Of a stretch of 64,000 nt of DNA, positions 1 through 11,540 are shown in pieces; the first letter of the stretch is position 1; every line of letters starts with the position of its first letter. The stretch is from NCBI RefSeq assembly GCF_002865645.1, contig NW_020194626.1:1240001-1304000 (forward strand), in the 5' to 3' direction. The position numbers and the translations under genes were made by a program. The DNA comes from Hyaloscypha bicolor E (taxonomy: Eukaryota; Ascomycota; Leotiomycetes; Helotiales; Hyaloscyphaceae). A model generated the notes under the pieces. It saw only the letters and a program-made list of their open reading frames with translations. It was not told where the DNA came from and searched no databases.

Positions 1-1099
1 TTGTGAGTCAGCCATTCCACATTCCTCCACGATCCACTGCCCCTGCGTCAGCCAACCTCACGGACCTTGTGCGACATGCAGCAACAGTGGCTGAAGTGTG
101 TTCGTATTCCTCTGGAGAAGCACCGAGAGGCTGACGCTACGTACCAACAGTGAGTAGGTGGGACCGAATATTGATATTCAGCGGCTGCAATCTTGGGGCA
201 CTTGCCTGCTTCGTCCTCTGTTTTGCTCTGTGGCCAATCATGATGGGAAGGCCACGCAAATTCGCTATCCTGTAAGTGCTACAGTTCTCCTGCTCTTGGT
301 CTTTCCCTGCGATTCGGCCGGATCATGCACTGCCGTTTGAGACAACCCACCCTCTCGGCAAGATCGCCCGCTGCAGGTATCCGTCCAACCTCATGCACAC
401 CCCGCTGGGCAGAATTCCATTTCCAAGACAGTATGATATCACCACCAGGTTTGCTACCATTCCAGGATTATTTTCTGACAGATTCGTCTTGCAATGAATC
501 ATCGTGTTTTGTATGTTCTATTAATACTAACTGTCCTTGTGACACCAGATGGTCTTTAGGGTCAGCCTTGTTCCTAGCATCATGGGCTGCCATGATGGGA
601 CCTTGGAATTATGTCTCGCACCTGATGTCAACACCACGTCTGCCTTTTACTGCGGCGTATTTTGGATCTATAGCTCTTACGCTATACTTCAGTCTAGGTG
701 TAAGTACCTTCGCCGCCTTCCCGTCAACGCCTCGGAAGCCTCGCTCGGTGGCTCTGGTACCTCTGCTAAACTGAAATATATCTGCAGCTCGGAAGTAATA
801 TTCTCACTTTGATATCATCACTCGTGCAACTTGCATGCTTGATATGGTACCTCGTCAGCTATTTCCCAATGGGGTCAAGTGGGTAAGCATTACCTTTTAA
901 TTTCAAGACTCATGCCCATCTCCATCATCTACCAAGCTACTCGCAACTTGACTCGGCTTTGTCACCTACCTTGACCGAGACGATCGTGACTTTCTCCTCC
1001 CTCAAAGTCATAGTGAGCGACACTGACTTGAATCTTGGCAGATTGAGACTGGCAACAAGCTTCGGCGCTCAGAGAGCCGCCGCATGGATGACAGGCTGA
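1..1099 (+). CDS. SFT2: SFT2-family Golgi transport protein, 5' end outside window
   Basis: SFT2 proteins are small tetraspan membrane proteins of the Golgi/endosome that assist vesicle fusion and retrograde traffic. The first exon lies off the left edge: only its last two bases are present, followed by a gtgagt donor at position 3. The exons seen are 151-271, 549-699, 788-882 and 1042-1099, and all phases agree. The translation shows the family hallmarks in order: LSRWDRILIF at the membrane entry, NLGALACF (TM1), LGSALFLASWAAMMGPWNY (TM2), RLPFTAAYFGSIALTLYF (TM3), LVQLACLIWYLVSYFPMG (TM4), and a C-terminal SSGLRLATSFGAQRAA tail ending TGA. The long ORF in this area starting at 325 runs through the second intron and is not the true protein. 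Family assignment is firm. The cytosolic N-terminus cannot be described from this window. Confidence 0.9.
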
Positions 1100-3168
1100 A
1101 GGTGGAGGAAGATAAATTCCAATCTCAAGGCTTTCTAGAATCAAGTGTAGGTAGAATGCATATTCTTCTCCAAACGCATTTGTTTGAGGGGTGGTACGTC
1201 ATGTGATACTCCACTATCTCTTCCCTTCACCAAGACCACGAAAGGTGCCACTTTTCAAATTCCAGAAATCTGCATACTAGCTTGGAATCGCGAGTGCCAG
1301 TCCTAGGTTTCTTGGTCTTCTCGTAGGATTCGATTGCATGCCCTTGAGTTGACTTGACTTGTTCGGATTTCGCGTGTGAAGACTAGACGAGTTGGGTTAC
1401 TAGCTGAGTTCATAGGCCGTGATCGCGCGTGATGTGATTGCTATCAAGGCTGACCTGACCGGCAACACTCGGAAAACTGACTTCAAATGCAGCTCTGTTT
1501 AGTCAGTGTTCCCCCCTCCGACCGAAAGCGTCCGAGAGTACTTCTGTAAGTGAAATTTAAAGAGTAAGTCGCGTCGGCTGCTGTCAATGACGGGACCGAG
1601 TTGCCGCCCACCCGACTTCGACACATCTTCATGAGGTTCTTCCTACGTGCAATACAGGAAAAGGGACAATTGCAAGAGGGGCTTTGCGCAGATATTCTCC
1701 GATTTTCGATTTCTTCAGGTGCTTGGAGATAATTCCTACTTTCCATGCAGGGTTGGAGCACAAACGTTATCAGATCCTAGCATTAAACGAGGAGGAGGGC
1801 TTGGTCCGTTGTGCCCCGCCAATGAAGAAACCCGGAGTCCCGTGATGCGGGTGAGCTCTGCGGCTGAATCTCCTGATTTACCGTCCTGTAAATTGAGAAA
1901 ATCAGCTCCGTCTCTCGCTGAATGCGCAAGGCTCGCCTGAGCGAAGAAGGTTCGAAGCACTGTGGAACATGTTTCAGCAAAATTTCGAATCGAGGACGAG
2001 GCAACTGCTGGAACATCAGACAGCCGGGAGCGCCTTCCACCAGTTCCAATTTCTGATTTTTCACACATAAATGAAGGGGACGACCAAGCATGTAGAAAGG
2101 TCTGAGAGTACCAGTCAATAATATCCAATTCAGCCATAGAAACTCTAGTGCCCACGCGTGAAGTATGGTAGAAGCCAAAAAATTGCTGACTATTTCCGTG
2201 CTGTGGTCGTCTCGGCAAACCGATGATTCTTTTCCTAGTCCTAAAAAATTAAAGCGGGCTGTTGAACGAGGACACAATCTTCTCGCAACCAATTTTCTTT
2301 TCCTCCGATCGCTCGACCCTCTCCTTGACCCCTGGGACTTGTCGAGGCTGCCCGTCTTTTCCAAGCCTCGATTTGTGCTTGCATTCTCACCTCTCCTGTC
2401 CTCCTGCGACAAGAACGTGCCGCAAATTCCCGACCACTGAGGTACCGTCAAACGGTCGACACCTGCTCCCACTCCATTGCTAGTCGTTGCGGGTTGGACT
2501 GGACATCAGTGTGTATTCAAAGTGAACTGGCTTGCTGGCCTGTGGATCATCGAGGTTTGTCACCACATATCCACGTCATTTCGAGCTTTCATTGTGTGCC
2601 GATTATTTCGCGCTGGAGCACAATGCTCCGATCTCTGGCCCAATCCTGCCGCTTCGCTTTGGCGTTTATTCACACGCAGTCACCTTTAGCTGGAACTGTC
2701 AAACTAACATTCACTCTTCCTTTAGATTCGCGAAGCTGCGCGTGTGGGTGCTAGCAGTAGATCGGCGTTATCAAACAAACCACATCGTTCATCTCTACGC
2801 GAGACCTCGATCTGCAAAAGTATCCTTGAGTATCCTTGATACCCTTTATTTCACAAAACTTCTTCATAGAAGTCATCAGCGGCGCACGACAGAATCTCTC
2901 GACCTCCCATTCCAGTCTGCCGGATAAGCCCCAGTTCTGTCGATCCCCACATCTGATCTGACGATTTGTGCTACATCAACCAGAGTCTCGGTCGGTGATA
3001 TACGTGCAGGGGGCGAGCGGTGCGGAGAGGTTGAATACACCTCTCCGGACATCCTGAACTGGAGGGATTCCCAATCTCCATCCAAGGTTCACGTATTGTT
3101 GCAGTTGGTGAAAACCCCCCTGCCTCAGAGAAGCACGAGGAATTCACCATCAAGGACCCGATTTCACA
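1100..3168. other. Intergenic region and probable leader of the La-motif gene
   Basis: About 2 kb between the SFT2 stop and the La-motif start. Several open frames occur on both strands (for example minus 1783-2472), but they overlap one another, lack recognisable domains and have no plausible splice continuation. The stretch from about 2450 is pyrimidine-rich and probably contains the promoter and 5' UTR of the downstream gene. I see no RNA gene or repeat. Confidence 0.5.
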
Positions 3169-6100
3169 ATGAGTTCTACCTCATCAAAGCCGATGGGGGA
3201 GGGCGCTCCTCCTCCACCACCCGCCTTCTCATACGCGCAAGCCGCAAAGGGTCGCCCAGCTTCGATGCCGGCCTCAACAATACAATCGAGTCAGGCGTAC
3301 ACCTCTGGCATTAGCACACCAGCCAGAGACTCAACTTCGGTTGCTCACACGCCATCGGGAGGTTCTGAGAGAGGCGACCGAAGCGTGAATGGAAGCCATG
3401 ATGTAGCGAGTAAGGTGGATGTTTCTGGGGAAAGCACGATCTCTGACTCGAAAGCAACAAAGCCCAAGTCCTCGCCAGCTTCGCCGAGCTTTGATACAGC
3501 TTCGATATCGACATTACCGAAAGAGGATAGGGATGATGATTTTGTGTTAGTTGGTAGTACCTCTTCGGAGTCGATGCGAGATCGACATTCTCAAGGTGGC
3601 GCATCTGCAGTAGAAAAGACTGTCGAGGGTGCAGAAGGTCGAAAGGGCAAGAAGAGCAAGAAACAAAAGAACGCCGAGAAAGAGACCGAAAAGGAGAAGG
3701 AGAAGGAAAGAGAAGAAGTAAAGCCGGAGATTCTTGTTCCGGCTCCTTTACCTGCCGTGAACTTTTGGCAACAACGGAAGGAAGAACTGGCCAAGGCAAA
3801 ACCTAGCCCAGGGTTTGCTCAGAGTTCCCAGTCATTTGGAGAGTCCTCCGTCTTGAATGATACAACATCAGCAGCATCTACCAAGCCTGGAGATTCCAAG
3901 AAGCGAGGCAAACCTTTGAATACCGATGATGGAGACAAGAACGCGGGGGCGAAGGATCCGAATGCGGCGAGAGGCCAAAAGAAAGGCGGAGAAGGTACGG
4001 GCAAAGCCAAGGAAGATCAGCCAAACAAGAGGGCTGGCCCTCGAGGGAGTAGGACAGGTGAGAAAGAGGAGAAATCTCTGGCCAATCAATTTCCCCCACC
4101 AGTAGAAGATGCCACATCATGGCCAACTCCCGAAACCGCATTGGAGGAAGAGAAGCGTAAAGTTCAGGAGAAGTTGGAGAAGGAAGAAAAGGACGACAAT
4201 GCATCAAGCAAGCCACGACCGAAAGAGAAATGGGTCCCTGTTCCATACATCCCGACAGTTACATTCAACACCCCTCTGCCAACAAGAGGCGGAAGAGGTC
4301 GTGGTGGAGCTCGCGGTGGTCGAACAGAAGGGGGACGTCCCAGCCATGCAAACGGCAGCGCTGTGGGAGAAAAGGGACAGACCACAAATTCTACTGGTAA
4401 TCCGTCCACCGAACCCGAGACCCGCTCAAGTCGAGACGGTCCTAGAGCAGCATCGCTCCCTCCGAATTCAAAGAGAAGCAACGAATCTGCTACACGTGAT
4501 CAACGCAAGCCATCTACCGCACAATCAATGGAGAAATCAAGGAGTGGTCCTACCAAGGCTGAATCGAATGACCCCGCCGAGGCTCGAAATCCTTTGTACG
4601 TCGGCGTCGGCGTACCAGATCGCGGTTACGATAGTAATCAGGATCAGCAACGAGGTGAATATCCCACAGAATTCAAGCCAGACCAGATGCAGAACAATTT
4701 TCATGAGAGTCAGTCGCTGCTAGGTAACGACGGTCGAAAGAGCGATTTGAATCCGAGAGGATCTGATCAGTTAAAGGAGGGTACCGTGTACAACAGAGAA
4801 AATAGCTCGCAGTCCCGTGAGAGAAACGATGTTCGCTCAGATCGTGGCCGAGGAGGTTTCCGCGGACGGGGAAACCACACCAATTACCCAAACGGCCAAC
4901 CGCATCCTCAACACATCTTCACCAATGGGCACCCATCCCAACCTCTGAACGGGTATCCCATTCGACAAAGCTCAGGCCCGTATAGTCCACCACTCCAACC
5001 ACCGCCATTCAGCAACCAGTACGCGCCGCCTCCTTCGAGAGGTGGACGCGGTGGCTCTCGATCACAGTCGATACCTAATAACTCTATGTATGGTCGATTT
5101 CCTCCGAACGGCGGCCCGCTCCCGCAACACATGGGACCTATTCAAACATCGCAACCCGTCTTCGACTATCCACCTCCGCAGTCCATGACTGCTGTACCGT
5201 ACACCTCTTATATCGATTACCCTTCTTTGATTGCAATGGTCACAATGCAGATCGAGTACTACTTTTCCATTGATAACCTGTGCAAAGACGTCTATCTTCG
5301 GAAACACATGGATTCTCAAGGATTTGTCTTCCTCAATTTCATTGCTGGCTTTAAGCGGATCCAATCACTCACTCAAGAGTTTGAGACTTTGCGCTTCGCC
5401 TGCCAGGAATCGGAGATTGTTGATTTTGTCAGGGGCGACGATGGATTTGATCGTCTACGGAGAAAGGAGGGATGGGAGAAGTGGGTCCTAGCGATGGATG
5501 AGAGAGATGACTCTGTCAGAAACGCTGGTCCTGCATACATCCAACGTCCGCAGCTTGTTCAGAGACCTCAACAAATGAGCATGTTTATGCCCGGCCACCA
5601 TTCAATGTCCCCACCAGCGTTCTCGCCCAACGGCACAGAGTCAAGTTTTCGACCTTTCAGCAACGGCACACCCATCGCCCCTGTTACAAACAGCAATGGT
5701 GCAAGCTACCACCCGGAGACCCCACTCTCAGCTGCCGTACCAGACTTTGCTCCTGGATTGCTTCCCCTGAATGGTCAGCTAGATCCGTTGGAGGCAGAGA
5801 TTACATTCCATGACGATGAAGCCACGCATTTGACCGTCGTCTTCACTCCCCAACGAAGCCATGAGGAGTCAAAGGTCAAAACTCCGTTTCACAATGCGTC
5901 TTCTAGAACCTTTTCCAACGGCTCAATTGATGGAAGATCGATTTCCGAGGGGCTTCACGACAACCCGCGCCAAGGTCGACCTCTGACCAACGGATCAAGG
6001 GCAACAGAAACGTAAGATTTCTGTCTTGCACTTGTTCTCGTGACTAGCTAACAGTTGGGCCCTTAGTTCCCCCGAGGATCTTCGTCGTTCAAGAAGTCCC

Positions 6101-6655
6101 TTTACGCCACTTTCGCCAACAAATCCAACCACCAGCAATGGACCCCCAGTCATGTGGGTTAAAGGTCAGAGACAGCCAGCTCCTGTTTCCGAACAGAATT
6201 CTGAAGAATTGTACACCACGTTTCATTCAAGAGCTTTGAGGAACCGGGAGGCCTCGAATGTGGGTGAGACGCACCCTGATATGAAGCTTCTTTACGAATT
6301 CTGGTCCCATTTCCTATGTAGGAACTTCAACTTAACCATGTATACCGAATTTCGAAGATATGCATATGAGGATGTACGGGACAACGACATGACGGGAATG
6401 AAGAGTCTCATATCGTACTACGACGAGATCCTTAACAGCAAGAAAAAGGTTATTCCGGAGACCTTGGCACGACATTATGTTGAGCTGGTAAAGAACGAGG
6501 AGCCTGGCACTCGACCGGCTTTTGAAAAACTTCGAGCGGCCTGGAGAAATGGTGCTCTTGACATGAAGAGCAGGAAGAAGATCGACAATTTCGTTGATCC
6601 AAAGTTGAGAGAGGAATTGGAACGGGCACCACACCAAAAGTCCGATCTCGCATGA
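3169..6655 (+). CDS. LARP1: LARP1-type La-motif RNA-binding protein
   Basis: Two exons (3169-6011 and 6067-6655) join across a 55-nt GT-AG intron to give about 1143 residues. LARP1 proteins bind mRNA 5' or 3' ends and control translation and stability of ribosomal-protein messages. The first two thirds are low-complexity: charged Lys/Glu stretches near residues 165-195, an arginine-glycine cluster (RGGRGRGGARGGR) near 370, and further RG and Pro/Gln/Asn-rich segments. The La motif lies near residues 680-785, starting at YPSLIAMVTMQIEYYFS and including LCKDVYLRKHMDSQGFVFL. The C-terminal exon carries a conserved helical block with FWSHFLCRNFN, ALAR-like and WRNGALDMKSRKKID segments near 1020-1120, as in fungal LARP1 homologues. 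No RRM follows the La motif, which separates it from genuine La and LARP7. The start is the first ATG, in a cacaATGag context. Confidence 0.9.
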
Positions 6656-8186
6656 TCAGGCTTCAGACTCATGTGTTTCTTCGCTATATCACGACTGCCA
6701 CGTTCAGTCATCCTTAGAAAACTTCCCGGGGCCTGGACTTACTTCCTTGACTTCTCAAAGATTCTGATAATACGCTTGCCTGAACGTCTTACGACCAATT
6801 CTTTCGCGCCTCACTTGCGTCTCCTGCTATCATGCAGGTATCTACCTCCGGGGTCTTGATGTTGATGTATTTACAGAGTTTTGTTTGATGTCATGGCGTT
6901 TAGGGCTCGCGGAAGATTGGAGATCCCTGCGTCATATCCACGCCGTGCTCAGCTCCCGAATCAGAGCATGGGTATGGCTTTTTCTTACGTTCTTGTCGCT
7001 TTACTGTTCATATTGGCATAGCTTCGGTCCGCCTCTTCCCAAAAGTCCAAGCATACGTTATTCTCAGGCGGAATGTCTCCTCAGGCTGCATGCATGCTCC
7101 GATCATAGGTTTTTCAAAATTTGGCTTCTGCATGCTTTCTGCAACTCGATACCTCGGGCACTTGAGGTGGTCGCGTTACATAAGATAGAGAAAGATCACA
7201 AAAATCGCTGTACTGTACCATACATAGCATAGCAAGAAGGCAGCAAGTTTTCTATAAAAACATAGGTCGCATTTCGAAATTGGTAATCTTGATCTACGGT
7301 AGGTGATTGAAGTTTAAATAGACTCTTACCAAACCGAGGCTGTGCAGGTCGATACGATTATATTTCCTTTCAGAACAAAAACAACAGAGGAGAAAGCTGT
7401 GAGCGGTTCTTGAGCCGTCGATGAAGATGAGAATCGACTTTCTTCTATAAGATTCGGATGAGAGCAGGAAGCTCAACAAGTCGCCACTACACTGTCTAGA
7501 GGCTTCAAATTAACGATGCAGCCCATTGTATATCGAGAAACTCTGGTTGCGATCAACTCATATCGCGATTCATTGCGAGTCTGTTGCAGATTCAAGATTA
7601 AAGCAGAATTACGGTCTTCGGAATGCTGAGTTCAAACAGCCACTCGAGCACTTGAAATTATTTATATAGGGTCACGATGCTATGACTAAAAATAAAAGAA
7701 GGCCTGGGTCAAGTTGTCCAAATCAAAGATTTTTCGACAGTCAGAGGTTTCCAGACTCAAGATGGGCAGGAAAAGCACCGCCGAATTTAACTGCACTTGG
7801 AGGGGGACAACTCTAATTTCGACACTATTATAAAACTTTCGAGATATTCGAAGGCATTCGAAATAATTGAAATGTTCAAGTTGACTTGGGCCGTGGAGAG
7901 GGGGTCTCGTCCCGTACAAAAATATCTTGCAAAGGTTGTTGCTCCACCAACAGGGTTGCGGCCAAAGAAGCCCCGCGAATCAACAGTCCCCAAGTCCCCT
8001 CTAAACTGGTTTCCAAGAAAAAGGCAATTGGTTCAAAAGAAAGAAGGCAATTCTGGACAGTGATTCCGATTCCATCCCTCTGAAAATCATTTACTCACAG
8101 ACACAGACAAAAAGCAATCGGTTGGGCGACTTCTCTGGTCGCTGTCGATTATTCAGCCAGGAGCATATCCCGAGTTAGAGAAAAGA
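6656..8186. other. Intergenic region
   Basis: About 1.5 kb between two plus-strand genes. The first 600 nt probably hold the 3' UTR of the La-motif gene, and the end holds the promoter of the GPI-type protein gene. Short open frames such as plus 6885-7232 and 7797-8063 begin at non-ATG codons and match nothing I recognise. The sequence from about 7200 to 7900 is AT-richer. I see no tRNA or clear repeat. Confidence 0.5.
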
Positions 8187-8999
8187 ATGTTGTTGTTACC
8201 CGCATACGTCTCTCTCCTCCTCCTCCCAATATCAGCACTTCAAATACCCTCGATAATATCACCCTTTTACGAACCACGTCTCGACGACTCCCTTCTCATC
8301 TCCAATGAGACGCTCGTCCCTCCGCCAGAGAACGAGCTCCGAAAACGAGACGGAAACTGCCCTGTGAACTACAACTCTTGCTCGACATTAGCAAAGGCAG
8401 ACGGAGGAGCATGCTGCATAGCAGGGTCGACATGTACGCTTGATCATGCGAGAAATATAGCTTGCTGTCCGATTGGAGCGACCTGCACCGGAACAATTCA
8501 GATCGCAACGGCGACGATAACGAGCGCTGGAGGAGGAGTTATCTTCGGGGCCACAACGACGACGAGTACTGCAGCAACAGCTACGATCACCGGCTCAGCA
8601 TCTTATGTCACGAATCCCTATTTTCCGTTCCCTTACATAACAACCAGCTGGACAAATTCCGCCGCCTGCGTCTCTGCATACAGCAACTGCCAAACGAACT
8701 ACGCGGCTTGCACGGTGGATCTGCAAGGCGGGGGAGGAAATGGGGTGACAATTGTGGCTCCTGGAGGGGGAACAACGGTGGCTGCTACGGCGATGAATCT
8801 GGGCATTGCGAGTGCGACGAGCATTTGCAGCAGTCTGAGTCTGGTGGCATGTCATGGGCTGGTCACGCAAAACTGCGCCCAGTTTGAAGCAAATTTTGTA
8901 GTTTCGAACACTAGGAACGGGGCGGTGCCTAGACAGACGGCGCCATGTTTTGCGAAGGTTGCTTGGGCAGGAGTAGGTTTGGGACTTGCCATGGTTTAG
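8187..8999 (+). CDS. Secreted cysteine-rich GPI-anchored-type wall protein
   Basis: Intronless 270-residue protein. Residues 1-18 form a clear signal peptide (LLLPAYVSLLLLPISA). A dibasic LRKRDGNCP near residue 54 could be a kexin-type processing site. Next comes a cysteine cluster (CPVNYNSCSTL, GACCIAGSTC, ACCPIGATC), then a Thr/Ser/Ala-rich spacer likely to be O-glycosylated, then a second cysteine region (CVSAYSNCQTNYAACTVDL, SLSLVACHG, TQNCAQFEANF). The extreme C-terminus is hydrophobic (AWAGVGLGLAMV), as expected for a GPI-addition signal. The layout matches small fungal cell-surface proteins annotated only as GPI-anchored; no enzymatic domain is visible. The function is not known. A cell-wall or plasma-membrane location is inferred from the signals. 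Confidence 0.8.
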   Translation: MLLLPAYVSLLLLPISALQIPSIISPFYEPRLDDSLLISNETLVPPPENELRKRDGNCPVNYNSCSTLAKADGGACCIAGSTCTLDHARNIACCPIGATCTGTIQIATATITSAGGGVIFGATTTTSTAATATITGSASYVTNPYFPFPYITTSWTNSAACVSAYSNCQTNYAACTVDLQGGGGNGVTIVAPGGGTTVAATAMNLGIASATSICSSLSLVACHGLVTQNCAQFEANFVVSNTRNGAVPRQTAPCFAKVAWAGVGLGLAMV

Positions 9000-9619
9000 G
9001 GGCTGAGAGAGGGACCGAGATTGTGGGGAAGGCATTTCATGAATGATGAGGTTACTGTGCACTGCTACGGCGTTGGTTTGGATCAATATACCTGTATCTC
9101 CTGGAGATGCACCGTCCACGAAGTTTATGAGGATTTTCTTAAAAGCATTGCTTGGATTAAACGAGTTTGGCAATCAGTCAAGCTCTGTCCTCTAAGATCA
9201 TAGTAATTCTCAAGTCTAATCTTATACAGCATGCTCATGCTTGCGCTCTCATCAATGTTGCTGTGTATGAAATTCCAACCTCTCCTGTGATGACCCCAAA
9301 CGCCAAGCAAAGAAACAAAGTGAACCAGTCATCAACCTGATCTCGGGTGTGGAAACTCATCACTCAAGCCCTCATAACGTGTCCAATAGATTGGCACATC
9401 TCCACGTGAGCTTGACCTGGTCTAACATGTAGCAGTCGTTATTCTTAGGTTCAAATCTTCCGAAAGTAGACTGTCGACATCATCTACACACTCATTATAC
9501 TGTAGCGGTTCAACCGCCTCTCAATCGATATCACGAAGAGGAATATCCTTCCCATTTAAATTCGGTCGCTTCCGTCTCAGCGTGAAGTTTGCTGATCGCC
9601 ATCCGCCTTAAAAGCACAC
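9000..9619. other. Intergenic region
   Basis: About 620 bases between the GPI-type gene and an RTA1-like relic on the other strand. It would contain the 3' UTR of the former. I find no open frame with recognisable similarity and no repeat. Confidence 0.4.
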
Positions 9620-10284
9620 TCATGGATGCAATATTGTGAGATTGAGACTAGCAATGCAGGCCATTACGCCTTCTAGTATCATGAGGCTGATTTGGTGGCT
9701 TGCTAAGGGACCGTGGAAACCTGCTGATAGTTCAGCGACCCGGAAGACGGATCGGATAAAGATTATGACAGCCGCGATGCAGAGTCCTACTAGGAATGGG
9801 CGAAGAGGGCTTTTGGGAAGGCTGCTATTGAGAGATTGGCTGGATGAAAGTCAGCATTGATTGATCAGGAAAGAGATTTGGAAGTTGAAACACGTTTTTT
9901 GTGTTCTCTACTAGACGTTTGTAGGAAGCAGAGATACATCAAGTGGGTAGGGTGAAGTTCGGACTTAGAGAAATGCACATACCGATTGCGGGTGGAGGAA
10001 GGGGAATTAGGTTGAGCTGTGCTTTCAGTGCTGGAGATGTAGGGATGCCCTCGATTACGGTGAAAAGGCGCGGGCCCGGAGGGCAAATTCAGCACAGCAG
10101 ATTGCAAAGAGGAAGAGAGAGGCGACTTGACAGGAGAGGCCTGCCAACATGATATCGATGCCCAATTGCGTTTGAATCTGGGTAAGCGGAGCATCACACT
10201 ATGCTTGAGGACAACACTAACAGTAGACTTTGAAGCAGCACTACTAGCAATCGCACCTCCTACAGCTTGTAGTAATAACACCAA
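9620..10284 (-). pseudogene. RTA1-like membrane protein remnant
   Basis: Reading the minus strand gives pieces of an RTA1-family protein (fungal seven-TM lipid-translocating or resistance proteins) spread over several frames. In order they are LLLQAVGGAIASSAASKST, LGIDIMLAGLSCQVASLFL with CCAEFALRAR, VIEGIPTSPALKAQLNL, and FLVGLCIAAVIIFIRSVF followed by RVAELSAGFHGPL and MILEGVMACIASLNLTILHP. The last pieces are the conserved final two TM segments, but a TGA follows HP directly where the family usually continues. A good donor (gtatgt) and a branch-like ctgac before ccag suggest an old intron near 9840-9966. Around it the frame must shift at about 10058 and 9815 to keep similarity. The N-terminal TM segments are missing upstream. 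I conclude it is a truncated, decayed copy. A weakly functional short gene with unusual splicing is the alternative. Confidence 0.65.
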
Positions 10285-10517
10285 TCAACCCACGGAACCC
10301 TCATCAATCCATCACGCCTCTCATGAATGTGACGACGCCAACGCATACGACATTCTCTGCTGTTGTGCAACCTCTAAACTGCAGCTTCTTCAGTGAACAC
10401 GTGACAATATTCTTGGACCGGTAGAGAGAAACAACACTGGTGCCCGAGTATATTTCCAATATCCGACTCGTTGCCACGACCATAAGCTTTTTGCAGCCTG
10501 GACTTTGCTCTTAATAC

Positions 10518-11540
10518 TTATCCTACTTTGGTTCCTTGAGATATCTGGTCAGGCCCTCGGTACAAAATTTTCATCTTGCAGCTCTTGTTCCCTCTCTCTT
10601 TCGTTATTGCTACCCTCTCAAGCTCGCCAATATTCACGCTCTTAGAAACCACATACAAAAAGCGACTCCAATATACATCAAGCCAGTGAATATCTGCGCG
10701 TGAAGGTAGATAAGCACCGCCTGTTGTCCGAAGTTGCAGGCCAATGGGCTCTGCAAAGGTGCAACGGGGAACCAATACTGTCCAGCTGATGGAAAGGGCG
10801 GCTGGACATATTTTCAATCCAACAACTTCCGCCCCAACCGGAGCAACAGTTGCCCGGAATCTGTGGCGAAGGTGAATGATTAAGAATGTTAGGCAATGGG
10901 GTTTTTTAGCTTACGTTCCGGAAACAGTCCCAACCATAAGAGCAAAGAAGATTAAGACCCCGAAGCTTTTCGCAAATATCCAGATGACCAAACAGAAGAG
11001 CTCGGCGAGGGATGTGCATATTCCAGCCATATTGATCCGACCAGGCCACATCGCTGAAGTAGGCCACGAAAGGTCTTCCAATGGCTGAGTCCATCGTTAA
11101 CTGTTTCTCATATGCTGGATGAAGGTTTACCTTGTCCGAGGTTGAAGAGAGCACCAATCATGCTACTTTGCTTTGCAGAGGGGCCTATACTCGTGGCGTA
11201 ATTCGGGTGGTGGGGGGAAACAAAAGTATAATATATCCCAGCATGGTGAAGAATCCCCGTAGTTACAGAAGGAGAAACTCCTTTCGTTTGAAATTTTTTA
11301 CATCGAAGGTCAGCTGCACCGCGCCGACGGCCTTGTTACGATCTCGAATAAGAATCGTACAAAGTGTATTAGCTGCGAATGCAAGTATTGCGAGCACTCG
11401 AAGGTCCAGCCCAACCCTTTCGATTGAATTGTGGCCTGAGACGCCAACGAATATGTCAACCCACCTATGGCGCCGGCAAACGAACGGCTTTTGGAGAACC
11501 ATTGAGGTACTACCCCAACACTACAAATACAAATCTTGAT
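10518..11540 (-). pseudogene. MFS monocarboxylate-type transporter remnant
   Basis: The minus strand carries the second half of a major-facilitator transporter of the fungal monocarboxylate-like group, broken by several lesions. Recognisable segments are SVGVVPQWFSKSRSF, GGLTYSLASQATIQSKGLG, RVLAILAFAANTLCTILI with RDRNKAVGAVQLTFDVKNF, MLGYIILLF, NYATSIGPSAKQSSMIGAL, AIGRPFVAYFSDVA, GRINMAGICTSLAELFCLV, KSFGVLIFFALMVGTVSGT, ATVAPVGAEVVGLK, FAEPIGLQLR, FTGLMYIGVAFCMWFLRA and GELERVA. Frame changes are needed near 11402, 11210, 11040, 10705 and 10640, and TAA at 11263-11265 interrupts a conserved stretch. Two ordinary introns survive in the middle. The N-terminal six-TM half is absent. Flanking genes have long intact frames, so sequencing error is an unlikely explanation for so many lesions. 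Confidence 0.8.

Noticed and set aside
1783..2472. Minus-strand open frame of 229 codons, overlapping another of 160 codons
   Set aside because: It begins at a non-ATG codon, overlaps another frame of similar size, and has no recognisable domain or splice partner. It fits leader/promoter sequence better.
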